64,000 nucleotides of DNA from CAISDA01 sp050258555 (lineage in GTDB: Bacteria > Bacteroidota > Ignavibacteria > UBA10030 > UBA8401). Position 1 is the stretch's first letter, and each line of letters opens with the position of its first letter. Shown piece by piece: positions 54,023 through 62,424 of the stretch. The DNA is taken from the NCBI GenBank assembly GCA_050258555.1, contig JBLMZA010000046.1:14161-78160 (forward strand), written 5' to 3'. Below the pieces are notes generated by a model. It saw only the letters and a list, made by a program, of their open reading frames with translations. It searched no databases and had not been told where the DNA came from. Both the position numbers and the translations under genes were made by a program.

Positions 54023-55009
54023 TCAGTTGCGGTCGACAAACCTGTAATTGCCTTCGTTGTAGCGGTCGCCGGTATCCGGATAGCGCGCCAGAAGCGCATC
54101 GATCTCCGCCTTGTCCGCCTTGGTGACCGTGATCTCGACCGCCGCGGCATTTTCCAGAAGATACTTCCTCCGCTTCGTGCCGGGAATCGGAATGACATGA
54201 TCGCCCTGCGACAGCACCCAGGCAAGGGCAAGCTGCGACGGCGTGCACGACTTCTTGGCGGCGATCTCTGCAAAGCCCTCGGTCAGCTTCCGGTTGTTCT
54301 CGGCATGCTCCTGCTGATAGCGGGGCAGCGTTTTCCGGAAATCATTCTCCTTGATCGTGCTCACATCGAGCGTGTTCGTCATGAGTCCCCGTGCCAGCGG
54401 ACTGAACGGAACGAACGTGATGCCCAGATCCCTGCACTCGGGGATGATATCATTTTCCGGATCGCGCGTGAGAAGCGAGTATTCGCTCTGCAGGGCGCTG
54501 ATCGGATGGACCGCGTGGGCTTTCCGGATCGAATTGACGGATGCTTCGGATAATCCGAGATAGCGCACCTTCCCCTGCTCAACCAGCCGGGCCATCGCTC
54601 CCACCATTTCCTCGACCGGAATTTTCGGATCGATGCGATGGGCATAATACAGATCGATGACATCGGTCTTCAGACGCTTCAGGCTGCGTTCGACGGCAGC
54701 CTGCAGGTAGGCCGGCGATCCGTCGAAGTCCATTCCCCGTCCGTCAGCCGCGGGATGAAAACCGAATTTCGTGGCGATGAATAGTTTGTCGCGGTGCGAC
54801 GTGAGGACGGTCGAGATGAGTTCTTCGTTTTTCCCGTTGCCATACACATCGGCCGTATCCCAGAACGTCATGCCGATCTCGATCGCCTTTTCCAGCGTGG
54901 CGATCGATTCTTCATCGTTGGGCTCGCCGTATGCATGGCTCATTCCCATGCATCCCAGGCCGATGGCCGGCAGCTGTATGCCGGTTGCTGCAAATGTCCG
55001 ATATTTCAT
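54023..55009 (-). CDS. Aldo/keto reductase
   Basis: The 328-residue NADP(H)-dependent oxidoreductase has the (beta/alpha)8 motifs FAATGIQLPAIGLGCMGMSHAYG, DTADVYGNGKNEELI with Asp and Tyr of the catalytic tetrad, KLFIATKFGF with Lys, and DVIDLYYAHRIDP with His. PFSPLARG and the coenzyme loop IPIPGTKRRKYL are at their usual places. It is closest to the AKR13/YakC-like group, which reduces assorted aldehydes. It is the last gene on the minus strand of the acyl-CoA oxidation unit, 70 bp after the SoxB-like gene, and may be transcribed with it. It converges with the PIN-PhoH gene. Confidence 0.93.
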   Translation of the reverse strand: MKYRTFAATGIQLPAIGLGCMGMSHAYGEPNDEESIATLEKAIEIGMTFWDTADVYGNGKNEELISTVLTSHRDKLFIATKFGFHPAADGRGMDFDGSPAYLQAAVERSLKRLKTDVIDLYYAHRIDPKIPVEEMVGAMARLVEQGKVRYLGLSEASVNSIRKAHAVHPISALQSEYSLLTRDPENDIIPECRDLGITFVPFSPLARGLMTNTLDVSTIKENDFRKTLPRYQQEHAENNRKLTEGFAEIAAKKSCTPSQLALAWVLSQGDHVIPIPGTKRRKYLLENAAAVEITVTKADKAEIDALLARYPDTGDRYNEGNYRFVDRN

Positions 55010-55079
55010 GACGAATCCTTATGAATGATGACGTGGGCCTTCAATGCACCATTGATGTTCTGTCTTTCAGGCCGCCGCT

Positions 55080-56528
55080 CTATATGGCAGTGAACGTTCC
55101 CTTGAGCTCCGCATGCACCGGCACCCGGTTGTTCAAATACTTCCTGATCGCGCCCACGATATGCTCGGAATGATCGGAACGATTCCTGCCATAGTTCGAC
55201 GGAACACCCTGCACCGTCACATAGGCCGCGTCATAGATGCCGGACGGATTCAACTCTTTGTCTCCGATGAAAATTTTCTGTATGCGCATGCCCGATGGAT
55301 TTTCAATCTTGAAGAAAACCCGGAGACCGAGACATCGCTTGACATACCCTCCCATCTGCCGGTAGGCATCGCAGGAGAACGTGCGCTCAAGATTTTCCTC
55401 AAGCATCGCCCGTATCTCTTCGCCGGTCAGTTCCACCGTGGAGATCACCGGATCCATCGGGATCATGTTGTACAGATCGTTCACCGTAACGGGTCCCGGA
55501 ATCACCGGCGCTCCATAGCGCCATCCGTTCGAGAATGCCGCCTGGGCATGCGTTATCTCCCTGATCGACTCGAGCAGCAGATTGTCCATCGTCGCCTCGA
55601 GCATCGTTCCGCGGTTGAGAGCGGTTGCCGTCTCGCCGACGATCTCCGAAAGCTCATCTCTGTACGGCGCAAGCGCCTCGCGCGCCATGGCGGCGATGTC
55701 CGGGTCCGGCGCTATCGCCTCTTCCACTTCGATCAGCGCATGCCGGCAGCCGGCAATCCTTCCTTGTTCCATCTTGAGATCGAGCCGGCCGAGGAACGAT
55801 CCGTGGCATCCCGACTGTATGAGAATTGTTTTGCCGGCCAGCATTGGACGTTCCAACCGGTGATGTGTGTGTCCGCTCAGGCAGACGTCGACGCCCTCCA
55901 CTTCCGACAGGAGCTTCACGTCCTGCGGAAGTCCCAGATGCGAGATCAGGAGGATAAGATCGGCTTTTTCGCGCGTGCGCAGCGCATCGACGACCGGCGG
56001 CAGTTCGTCCCGGCCCAGCGTAAAATACATGCCTTCACTGTAGGACGGCGGCATCGTTTTGTCGACGATATTCGACGCGATGCCGGTGATGCCGATTCGA
56101 AGGCCTCCGATGTCTTTCACGATATACGACGGGAAGACGGGTTTGCCGGTCGCCTTTTCATATACATTCGATGCGAGCATCGGATAGGATAATTCATGCG
56201 TCCGTTGTTGCAGCACCGCGGGACCAAAGCCGAACTCCCAATGTGCGCTCATCGCATCGAACTGAAGCGCATTGAGAATCGGCACAAGGGCGGCTCCCTT
56301 CGTTTTCACGGCGGCATACGTGCCGTGCAGCGTGTCGCCGCAATCGCAGAATACCACGCGGTCCGGCTGTTCCTTCCGGATCTGTCCGACCACCGCGGCG
56401 ATCCGAGCATAGCCCCCCGCTTTCCGATAGACCGCCCGGCCGCCTTCCCAGAACAGTTCCTGGTGAAGATCGATGTATGCATGACTATCGTTCAATTGAA
56501 CGATCGTGAGCATTCCGTCTCGCGTCAT
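55080..56528 (-). CDS. SoxB/5'-nucleotidase-like metallophosphatase without signal peptide
   Basis: The 482-residue protein has a calcineurin-like metallophosphatase part (about 5-250) and a 5'-nucleotidase C-terminal domain (about 290-470). Metal motifs are QLNDSH, CDCGDTLHG, SHLGLP and SGHTHH. The usual GNHEFD is replaced by AHWEFGFG, the version found in SoxB, the thiosulfohydrolase of sulfur oxidation, and YRQMGGYVKR also recalls SoxB. Unlike SoxB and UshA it has no signal peptide, and no other sox gene is near. It has an excellent AAAGGAGG site and follows etfA by 18 bp. Substrate unknown; a cytoplasmic sulfur or nucleotide ester hydrolase is possible. Confidence 0.82.
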   Translation of the reverse strand: MTRDGMLTIVQLNDSHAYIDLHQELFWEGGRAVYRKAGGYARIAAVVGQIRKEQPDRVVFCDCGDTLHGTYAAVKTKGAALVPILNALQFDAMSAHWEFGFGPAVLQQRTHELSYPMLASNVYEKATGKPVFPSYIVKDIGGLRIGITGIASNIVDKTMPPSYSEGMYFTLGRDELPPVVDALRTREKADLILLISHLGLPQDVKLLSEVEGVDVCLSGHTHHRLERPMLAGKTILIQSGCHGSFLGRLDLKMEQGRIAGCRHALIEVEEAIAPDPDIAAMAREALAPYRDELSEIVGETATALNRGTMLEATMDNLLLESIREITHAQAAFSNGWRYGAPVIPGPVTVNDLYNMIPMDPVISTVELTGEEIRAMLEENLERTFSCDAYRQMGGYVKRCLGLRVFFKIENPSGMRIQKIFIGDKELNPSGIYDAAYVTVQGVPSNYGRNRSDHSEHIVGAIRKYLNNRVPVHAELKGTFTAI

Positions 56529-56546
56529 AACGTCCTCCTTTCCCCG

Positions 56547-57470
56547 TTATTTCCGCAATCGCGCCGTGAGCGCGGGCACGAACTCCATGACGTCGGCCAC
56601 CACGAACACATCGGCCACGTCGCCGATGGGCGCATCCTTGTCCTTGTTGATGGCGGCGATGAAGTTCGAGCGCTTCATGCCTGCCAGATGCTGTATGGCG
56701 CCCGAGATGCCGCAGGCGACATAGAGCTTCGGACTCACGATCTGTCCGGTTGAACCGACCTGGTGGCTGTAGGGGAGCCATCCCGCATCGACGATGGGAC
56801 GCGTGGCGCCGAGCTTTCCGCCGAGGGCCCCTGCCAGCGCTTCAATAACGGAAATATTTTCCTTCTTTCCAATGCCGCGCCCGACGCTTACGATCACATC
56901 GGCCCGTGCAAGGTCGAGATCCTTCGCCTGCCCGGCTTCGTATCCGGCAAATTCCTCCGCCGATTTTTCTATCGGCGCCTCAGGCAGCGCAAGGCGTTCG
57001 ATGGTCGGCGCGCCCTGTACGGCTGCGCCGGTAAAGGCTCCGGCCTGTATGGTCAGCACCGCTCCTTCCGTTGTCGGGCGCACTCTGCGCCGCATCTTTG
57101 CATTGAAGCACGGCACCTCATAGGCGCCGTCGGCGGCGGCGACGATGTCGGTAATGAGCGCCCATTTGAGCGATGCGGCAACGCGCGGCGCCATATCCCA
57201 CCCGTATGCGCTGTGAGAAAAAACGATCGTATCGGCGCCCGCCCTTCTCGCCGCCTCCGCGATCAGACGCCCATGTCCATCGGGATCGTACTCACTGGCG
57301 CCATCGGCATCCGGCACATAGACCGTGCCGCCGAATTGCAAAAGCTCACCGCCTCCGCCCGGCGCACACCACGAGGCCGATGCATGGAGATGCGCGGCAA
57401 AAGCCGCGAGTTCGGAGGCGGTGTCAGGTAGGAGACCCTGGCGATACTCGCACACAAGCAGCATGGTCAT
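56547..57470 (-). CDS. etfA: Electron transfer flavoprotein, alpha subunit
   Basis: EtfA carries FAD and passes electrons from acyl-CoA dehydrogenases to a membrane oxidoreductase. The 307 residues have the C-terminal FAD domain: DVIVSVGRGIGKKENI, LAGALGGKLGATRPIVDAGWLPYSHQVGSTGQIVSPKLYVACGISGAIQH and NKDKDAPIGDVADVFVVAD, all standard. It follows etfB by 18 bp. The window also contains the likely electron donor (acyl-CoA dehydrogenase) and acceptor (membrane FeS oxidoreductase). Confidence 0.96.
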   Translation of the reverse strand: MTMLLVCEYRQGLLPDTASELAAFAAHLHASASWCAPGGGGELLQFGGTVYVPDADGASEYDPDGHGRLIAEAARRAGADTIVFSHSAYGWDMAPRVAASLKWALITDIVAAADGAYEVPCFNAKMRRRVRPTTEGAVLTIQAGAFTGAAVQGAPTIERLALPEAPIEKSAEEFAGYEAGQAKDLDLARADVIVSVGRGIGKKENISVIEALAGALGGKLGATRPIVDAGWLPYSHQVGSTGQIVSPKLYVACGISGAIQHLAGMKRSNFIAAINKDKDAPIGDVADVFVVADVMEFVPALTARLRK

Positions 57471-57488
57471 GATGGTTCGCTCCGTCTT

Positions 57489-58262
57489 TTATGATCGCAG
57501 TATTTTTTCTTTCAGCATCGCCGCCAATTGATCGGCCATGGTGCCGATATCGCCTTCAAGCACGAGCGTGCCGCTCTTTTTTTCCGGACGATAGAATGCC
57601 TCGGTCACCGTTCTGGCCGGTTCGGACGGAAGCCCGGACACATCGAGCACGCGCAGTTCCTTCTGCTTTGCCTTCATGATATTGGGAAGTGTCGGATAGC
57701 GCGGCACATTCAATCCGAGCTGGCATGTCACAACGGCCGGCAGCTGAAGCTTCACGATCATCTTCACTCCCCCTTCAAGTTCGCGGCCCACGGCGACGCG
57801 GTTTCCTTCGATCGAAAAGGAGACGGCCGTTGTCGCACAGGCATATCCCAATTCGGCTGCGACAAGCGCGCCGACCTGCGCCGAACCACGGTCCTGCGAC
57901 TGCATGCCGGTGAAGATGAGATCGAATCCCTGCTCGCGCGCAAAGGCGGCGATGACCGATGCGATCTGCCACGGATCTTTCTTCGGACTCGCATCATCCC
58001 TGATGTGCACGCCGCGGTCGGCGCCCATGGCGAGCGCTTTCCTGACCGCTTCGGTCACGCGCGCAGGACCGATGGAACACACCGTGATCTCGGTTCCGGC
58101 GCCGAGCTGCTCTTTCGTCCGCTCGGCCTGCTCGACGGCATACTCGTCGTATTCATTCATGCGGAAGGCGACGTCGCGCTCGTCGATCCACGCGCCGTCC
58201 TGATCGGGCTTCAGCGCCGCTTCCATATCGGGCACCTGTTTCACGCAGACAAGGATCTTCAT
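57489..58262 (-). CDS. etfB: Electron transfer flavoprotein, beta subunit
   Basis: The 257-residue beta subunit binds AMP (or FAD in bifurcating types) and forms a heterodimer with EtfA. It starts MKILVCVKQVPDM, and has NEYDEYAVEQAERTKE, KALAMGADRGVHI, GMQSQDRGSAQVGALVAAELGY and PRYPTLPNIMKAKQKE, the usual EtfB motifs. I chose ATG 58262, which overlaps the stop of the MBL hydrolase gene by 4 bp. Whether this pair bifurcates electrons is not decided by the sequence; the linked membrane partner suggests simple transfer to quinone. Confidence 0.95.
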   Translation of the reverse strand: MKILVCVKQVPDMEAALKPDQDGAWIDERDVAFRMNEYDEYAVEQAERTKEQLGAGTEITVCSIGPARVTEAVRKALAMGADRGVHIRDDASPKKDPWQIASVIAAFAREQGFDLIFTGMQSQDRGSAQVGALVAAELGYACATTAVSFSIEGNRVAVGRELEGGVKMIVKLQLPAVVTCQLGLNVPRYPTLPNIMKAKQKELRVLDVSGLPSEPARTVTEAFYRPEKKSGTLVLEGDIGTMADQLAAMLKEKILRS

Positions 58263-59116
58263 AAGCGGCACTCCTTCGCTGGTTCGTATGCGGAAAACGT
58301 CTTGTGCTCCTCGTCGATCTTCACTTTCGATGCGGCCATCTCGGGATCGTGCACATAACAGAGCCATGCATCGTCTTCGGCGATCGATGTGAGAAGCTGC
58401 TGCTTCTCGGTGATCAGAAGCTCGGGATAGCGGTCGTATCCCATCGTGATGGGCAAATGCACCCACGCGCGTCCGGGCACGAGATCCGATGCGAAGACGG
58501 CGCGCTTCCCCTCCCAGCGCAGATCGACGCACAGGAGTCCCGGCGTGTGCCCGTCGCTCTGAAAGAATCCCGCATGCAGTTCGTCGATGGCAAGCTGCGC
58601 ATCGCGCGTGATCGTCCTGAGCCTGCCGCTTGCTTCAAGCCTGCTGTTGAGCAGAGGGATGAACGAGGCCCGGTCGCGCACATGCGGATGCAAGGCGCGC
58701 TCCCATGCGTCGCGGCTGACGAAATATTCCGCATTGGGGAAAAGGAGCTCAGGCTCTTCGCCTTCACGCCATGCGCTCAGCAGTCCGCCTGCATGATCGA
58801 AATGAAGATGCGAGAGGATCACATGCGTCACGTCGGTGTGCGCGATGCCGAGGGCGGCAAGCGAGCTGAGAAGCGTATGCCCGGAATCTTCCACGCCGAA
58901 GCGGTCGCGGTATTTCGGCTCCATATAGGCGCCGGTGCCGGCATCGATCAGTACGAGATGGTGTGCGGTGCGCGCAAGCAGGGGCCGCGTGGCGAGGCGA
59001 ACGCGGTTGCGGCTGTCTGCCGGCAGCCACTGTTCCCAGAGCGCCTTCGGCGCGTTTCCGAACATGGCGCCGCCGTCAAGGCGGTACGCATTACCCTCGA
59101 TGCTGTAGAGTGTCAT
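58259..59116 (-). CDS. MBL-fold metallo-hydrolase
   Basis: The 285-residue protein has the metallo-beta-lactamase fold: HLVLIDAGTGAYM, the HLHFDHAGG zinc site (HxHxDH), a His in GHTPG and a C-terminal CYVHDPE. It carries a 30-residue N-terminal extension before the first strand. Members of this family are lactonases, thioesterases and similar esterases; a thioesterase or acyl-CoA hydrolase role would fit the operon but is inferred from context. It lies between the membrane FeS oxidoreductase (3 bp gap) and etfB (4-bp overlap), so it is firmly part of the unit. Confidence 0.85.
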   Translation of the reverse strand: MTLYSIEGNAYRLDGGAMFGNAPKALWEQWLPADSRNRVRLATRPLLARTAHHLVLIDAGTGAYMEPKYRDRFGVEDSGHTLLSSLAALGIAHTDVTHVILSHLHFDHAGGLLSAWREGEEPELLFPNAEYFVSRDAWERALHPHVRDRASFIPLLNSRLEASGRLRTITRDAQLAIDELHAGFFQSDGHTPGLLCVDLRWEGKRAVFASDLVPGRAWVHLPITMGYDRYPELLITEKQQLLTSIAEDDAWLCYVHDPEMAASKVKIDEEHKTFSAYEPAKECRL

Positions 59117-59119
59117 CGG

Positions 59120-61132
59120 TCAAAATTCCTCGTGTGGTGATTCATCGTGATGGAGACGCTCGGCCACAAGCTCGATGAGGTCCCGCGCCTGCAATCGGTC
59201 TTCCCTTCCGCCGCTTCTGATGCCGTCTTCGAACATGGTCAGGCAGAAGGGACAGCTCGAGACCAGCATCGGAGCGCCCGTGGCTTCCGCCATCCCGACC
59301 CGGGCGGCATTGATCCGCGTTCCGATCCGCTCTTCGGCAAGAATGCGTCCGCCGCCGGCGCCGCAGCAGAATGTCTCTCGTTTCGATTTCTTCATTTCCG
59401 TGATACGTCCGCCCGCACTGCGCAGTATGCTGCGCGGCTCGTCGATGATGTCGCGATAGCGCGCAAGATGGCATGAGTCGTGATAGGTCGCTTCAAACGG
59501 TTTCCCATCCAGACGGATGGCTCCTTCGCGGATGAGCCGCTCGACGAAGACCGTCGCATGCTCGACTTCCATCTCGAATCCCAGGTCGCGGTAATCGCCG
59601 CCGAGCGTGCTGAAGCAATGCGGACAGGCGGTCACGATACGCACCACGCCCGTTTCACGGATGCGCGCGATGTTGGCTGCGGCGAGCTGCCGATAGAGAT
59701 ATTCGTTGCCCAATTTCCGCGGAGGTTCGCCGCAGCAGCGCTCCTCCTTCCCGAGAATCCCCACGCGGATGCCGGCCGCGTCGCAGATCTTCACGAAGCT
59801 TCTGGCAACCTGCTGATTCCTCCGATCGAACGACGCGTAGCAGCCGACAAAGTACAGGATGTCGGCCTGTTCCCCTTCCGCCATATTCACGACAGGAAGT
59901 CCTTCGGCCCAATTGCCTCGCGATGCAAACGGCAGTCCGAAGGGATTGTAGTTCATTTCGAGATTCGCCATCGCCGATGCGACTTCCGGTCCCGGAAATT
60001 CGCCGCGCATGAGCACGAGATCGCGGCGCATCTCGATGATCTTGTTCACATGATCGATCTCGGCCGGACAGATGTCCACGCAGGCCCGGCATGTGGTGCA
60101 GGCCCACAGGACATCGCGCGTCATGAGTTCGATCAGATCGACGCCGTCCTGAGGAGCGGACAAGGCTTCCCCCACCTTCTGCACCACTCCCATCGGTGTG
60201 AGAGGCTTGCCGGTGGCCCATGCGGGACAGCGGTCCTGGCAGCGCTTGCAGCTCATGCATGCATCGGAATCGAACAGATCCTTCCATGCGAGATCGGATA
60301 TCTGCGCCGCACCGAAGCGCACCGCTCCTTCGGCTTCAAGATCGGGCGTGGCCGAGGCGCCTTTGATGCGCGTATCCGTCAGAAGCGAACCGGCGGGCGT
60401 GGCAAACATGTGCCGCAGTTTCGTGAACGGGATGATGGCGATCCATCCAGTCACCAACAGAAAATGAATCCACCACACACCCCGATGCAGGCTTCTGAGC
60501 GCGGCTTCATCCATGCCGGAGAGCGAAAGCGCCACAAGCCTGCCGACGGGCGAAAAGGCGGTCAGCGCCTGATCGGTCTTCATTTCGGTGGCGGCCATGC
60601 GCGCGCCTTCGATCACATACCCGGTCGTGAGAATCGCAATCAGGAAGATGTATGTGAGATAGTCGTCAAGACCGGTCTGCAGTCCCTTCGGCCGCAGCAG
60701 CGCGCGGCGCACGGCGAAGACGGCCAGCGTGAGGATCGCCGCCACGCCCGCCCAATCGAGCGTGAACGAATACGCCTTGTAGAACGCTCCTTTCAGAAAC
60801 GTGATGCCAAAGAGCGGCTCCAGAAAATCGACCTGCACCATGATCAGGAGCGTGCCGATGAACAGCAGCAGCATGCCCCAGAAGAGCACGGCATGCGTGA
60901 TGCCGGGAAAAGGAACGCGCATCACCCTCCGCTGCGCGAATGCGTTGACGAGCATATGGAGAAGACGCCGAAGCGGACGATCGGCGCGCGAAACCGGTCT
61001 TCCGCGCCTGTAGAGCCGTATGCGCCGCACGATGCCGTAAGTGAAGACGGCAGCCAGTAGGGTCGTGATGATGTACATCGGAATAATATCGCCGATGCCG
61101 ATATTCCAATAAATCTCGCGCGTTGCATCCAT
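59120..61132 (-). CDS. Membrane FeS oxidoreductase, probable ETF:menaquinone oxidoreductase
   Basis: The 670-residue protein has about six TM helices (1-240) of the nitrate-reductase gamma/cytochrome b type, with conserved His (GITHAVLFWGM, SLHRGVWWIHFLL) that could hold b hemes, then two ferredoxin 4Fe-4S motifs (CMSCKRCQDRCPAW near 293; CTTCRACVDICPAE near 347) and two HdrD-like CCG regions (CYASF with ERCCGEPP and CPHCF; SCHLA with FCCGAGGG and SCPFC). This is the architecture of the ETF:(mena)quinone oxidoreductase described from anaerobes and Actinobacteria, which passes ETF electrons to quinone. Position between acdH and etfBA supports the call. Confidence 0.87.
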   Translation of the reverse strand: MDATREIYWNIGIGDIIPMYIITTLLAAVFTYGIVRRIRLYRRGRPVSRADRPLRRLLHMLVNAFAQRRVMRVPFPGITHAVLFWGMLLLFIGTLLIMVQVDFLEPLFGITFLKGAFYKAYSFTLDWAGVAAILTLAVFAVRRALLRPKGLQTGLDDYLTYIFLIAILTTGYVIEGARMAATEMKTDQALTAFSPVGRLVALSLSGMDEAALRSLHRGVWWIHFLLVTGWIAIIPFTKLRHMFATPAGSLLTDTRIKGASATPDLEAEGAVRFGAAQISDLAWKDLFDSDACMSCKRCQDRCPAWATGKPLTPMGVVQKVGEALSAPQDGVDLIELMTRDVLWACTTCRACVDICPAEIDHVNKIIEMRRDLVLMRGEFPGPEVASAMANLEMNYNPFGLPFASRGNWAEGLPVVNMAEGEQADILYFVGCYASFDRRNQQVARSFVKICDAAGIRVGILGKEERCCGEPPRKLGNEYLYRQLAAANIARIRETGVVRIVTACPHCFSTLGGDYRDLGFEMEVEHATVFVERLIREGAIRLDGKPFEATYHDSCHLARYRDIIDEPRSILRSAGGRITEMKKSKRETFCCGAGGGRILAEERIGTRINAARVGMAEATGAPMLVSSCPFCLTMFEDGIRSGGREDRLQARDLIELVAERLHHDESPHEEF

Positions 61133-61156
61133 AGGTCGGGCCCGTCGTCTCCTGTG

Positions 61157-62296
61157 TCAGCCAAGCAGCGTCTTGGCAATGATGAGCCGCTGTATCTCGC
61201 TCGTGCCTTCGTAGATTCGTGTGATGCGCGCATCGCGGTACATGCGCTCGATTTCATAATCGGTGATGTATCCGTACCCGCCGTGTATCTGCAGCGCTTC
61301 ATCGGTCACGAACGCCGCCGTTTCGGACGCATGAAGTTTGCACATGGCCGACTCCATGGCGAAATGCTGCCTGCGCTGTTTGAGCCATGCGGCGCGGTAT
61401 GTGAGCAGACGGCTCGTCTCGATGCGCGTGAACATATCGGCGAGCTTGAACTGTATGGCCTGCAGTTCTCCGATCGGCTTGCCGAACTGCTTGCGTTCGC
61501 GCGCATACGTACGCGCACGCTCGAAGGCGCCGGAAGCGATGCCGAGCGCCTGCGACGCCACGCCGATGCGTCCGCCATTGAGTCCTTCCATGGCGATGCG
61601 GAATCCCTGTCCTTCGGCGCCGAGAAGATTCGATGCCGGCACACGGACGTGATCGAGCGCAAACGCGGTCGTGTAGGTTCCGCGTATGCCGAGCTTCTGC
61701 TCATGCTTCAGAATTTCAACGCCGGGGGATTCGAGATCGAGAATGAATGCGGTGAGGCCGGCATGCCGCTGCGACCGATCGAGCGTGGCGCAGACAATGC
61801 CCGTGCCGCGGAAGCCGCCGTTGGTGACGAAGATCTTGCTGCCGTGAAGGATGTACTCGTCTCCCTCTTTCCGGCATGTGGTGGCGATGCCCGAGACGTC
61901 GCTGCCCGCCTGGGGTTCGGTCAGAAGCAGACAGCCGATTTTTGCGCCGGTTGCAAGCGAAGGAAGGAACCGCTGTTTCTGCTCTTCGGTGCCGAAGTGG
62001 AGAATCAGATCGCATGCAAGCGATGAGTGGGCCGAAATCAGGATGCCGCAGGAGGCGCACGCCCGCGAGACTTCCTCGATGACGATGGCATAGGAAAGGA
62101 TATCCATGCCCGCTCCGCCGTAGGCCTCCGGCAGAAATATTCCCAGAAGGCCCATCTCGCTCATCTTCCCGATGAGCTCGGGCGGTATGCGATGCGTTTC
62201 ATCGATCTGCGCAGCCAGCGGCCTGATTTCCTTTTCCGCAAAGTCGCGCACGCTCGATTGCAGTAGTCTGTGATCCTCGCTCAGTTCGAAATCCAT
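61157..62296 (-). CDS. Acyl-CoA dehydrogenase
   Basis: FAD enzyme that oxidises acyl-CoA to the 2,3-enoyl thioester and passes electrons to ETF. The 379 residues match the short-chain type. Motifs are LEEVSRACASCG-like helix (IEEVSRACASCGI), LLTEPQAGSDVSG, GSKIFVTNG, GLNGGRIGVASQALG, ARERKQFGKPI, and near the end DEALQIHGGYGYITDYEIERMYRDARITRIYEGTSEIQR, where the Glu of YEGTSE is the usual catalytic base. It starts the minus-strand unit, 128 bp after the PorU stop, with GGGGGAG before the ATG. The exact chain-length is unknown; a butyryl-CoA type is plausible. Confidence 0.95.
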   Translation of the reverse strand: MDFELSEDHRLLQSSVRDFAEKEIRPLAAQIDETHRIPPELIGKMSEMGLLGIFLPEAYGGAGMDILSYAIVIEEVSRACASCGILISAHSSLACDLILHFGTEEQKQRFLPSLATGAKIGCLLLTEPQAGSDVSGIATTCRKEGDEYILHGSKIFVTNGGFRGTGIVCATLDRSQRHAGLTAFILDLESPGVEILKHEQKLGIRGTYTTAFALDHVRVPASNLLGAEGQGFRIAMEGLNGGRIGVASQALGIASGAFERARTYARERKQFGKPIGELQAIQFKLADMFTRIETSRLLTYRAAWLKQRRQHFAMESAMCKLHASETAAFVTDEALQIHGGYGYITDYEIERMYRDARITRIYEGTSEIQRLIIAKTLLG

Positions 62297-62424
62297 GGCG
62301 CACGCTCCCCCGTCTGTCTCGGCTCCGCCGGCTGGTTCCCATCGTGGTCTGTCGTCCGATTTTCTTCTGTCTGCAACAGCAACACCGTGGCGATAATTCC
62401 GAGAGAGGATGACGTTCCGGACGC

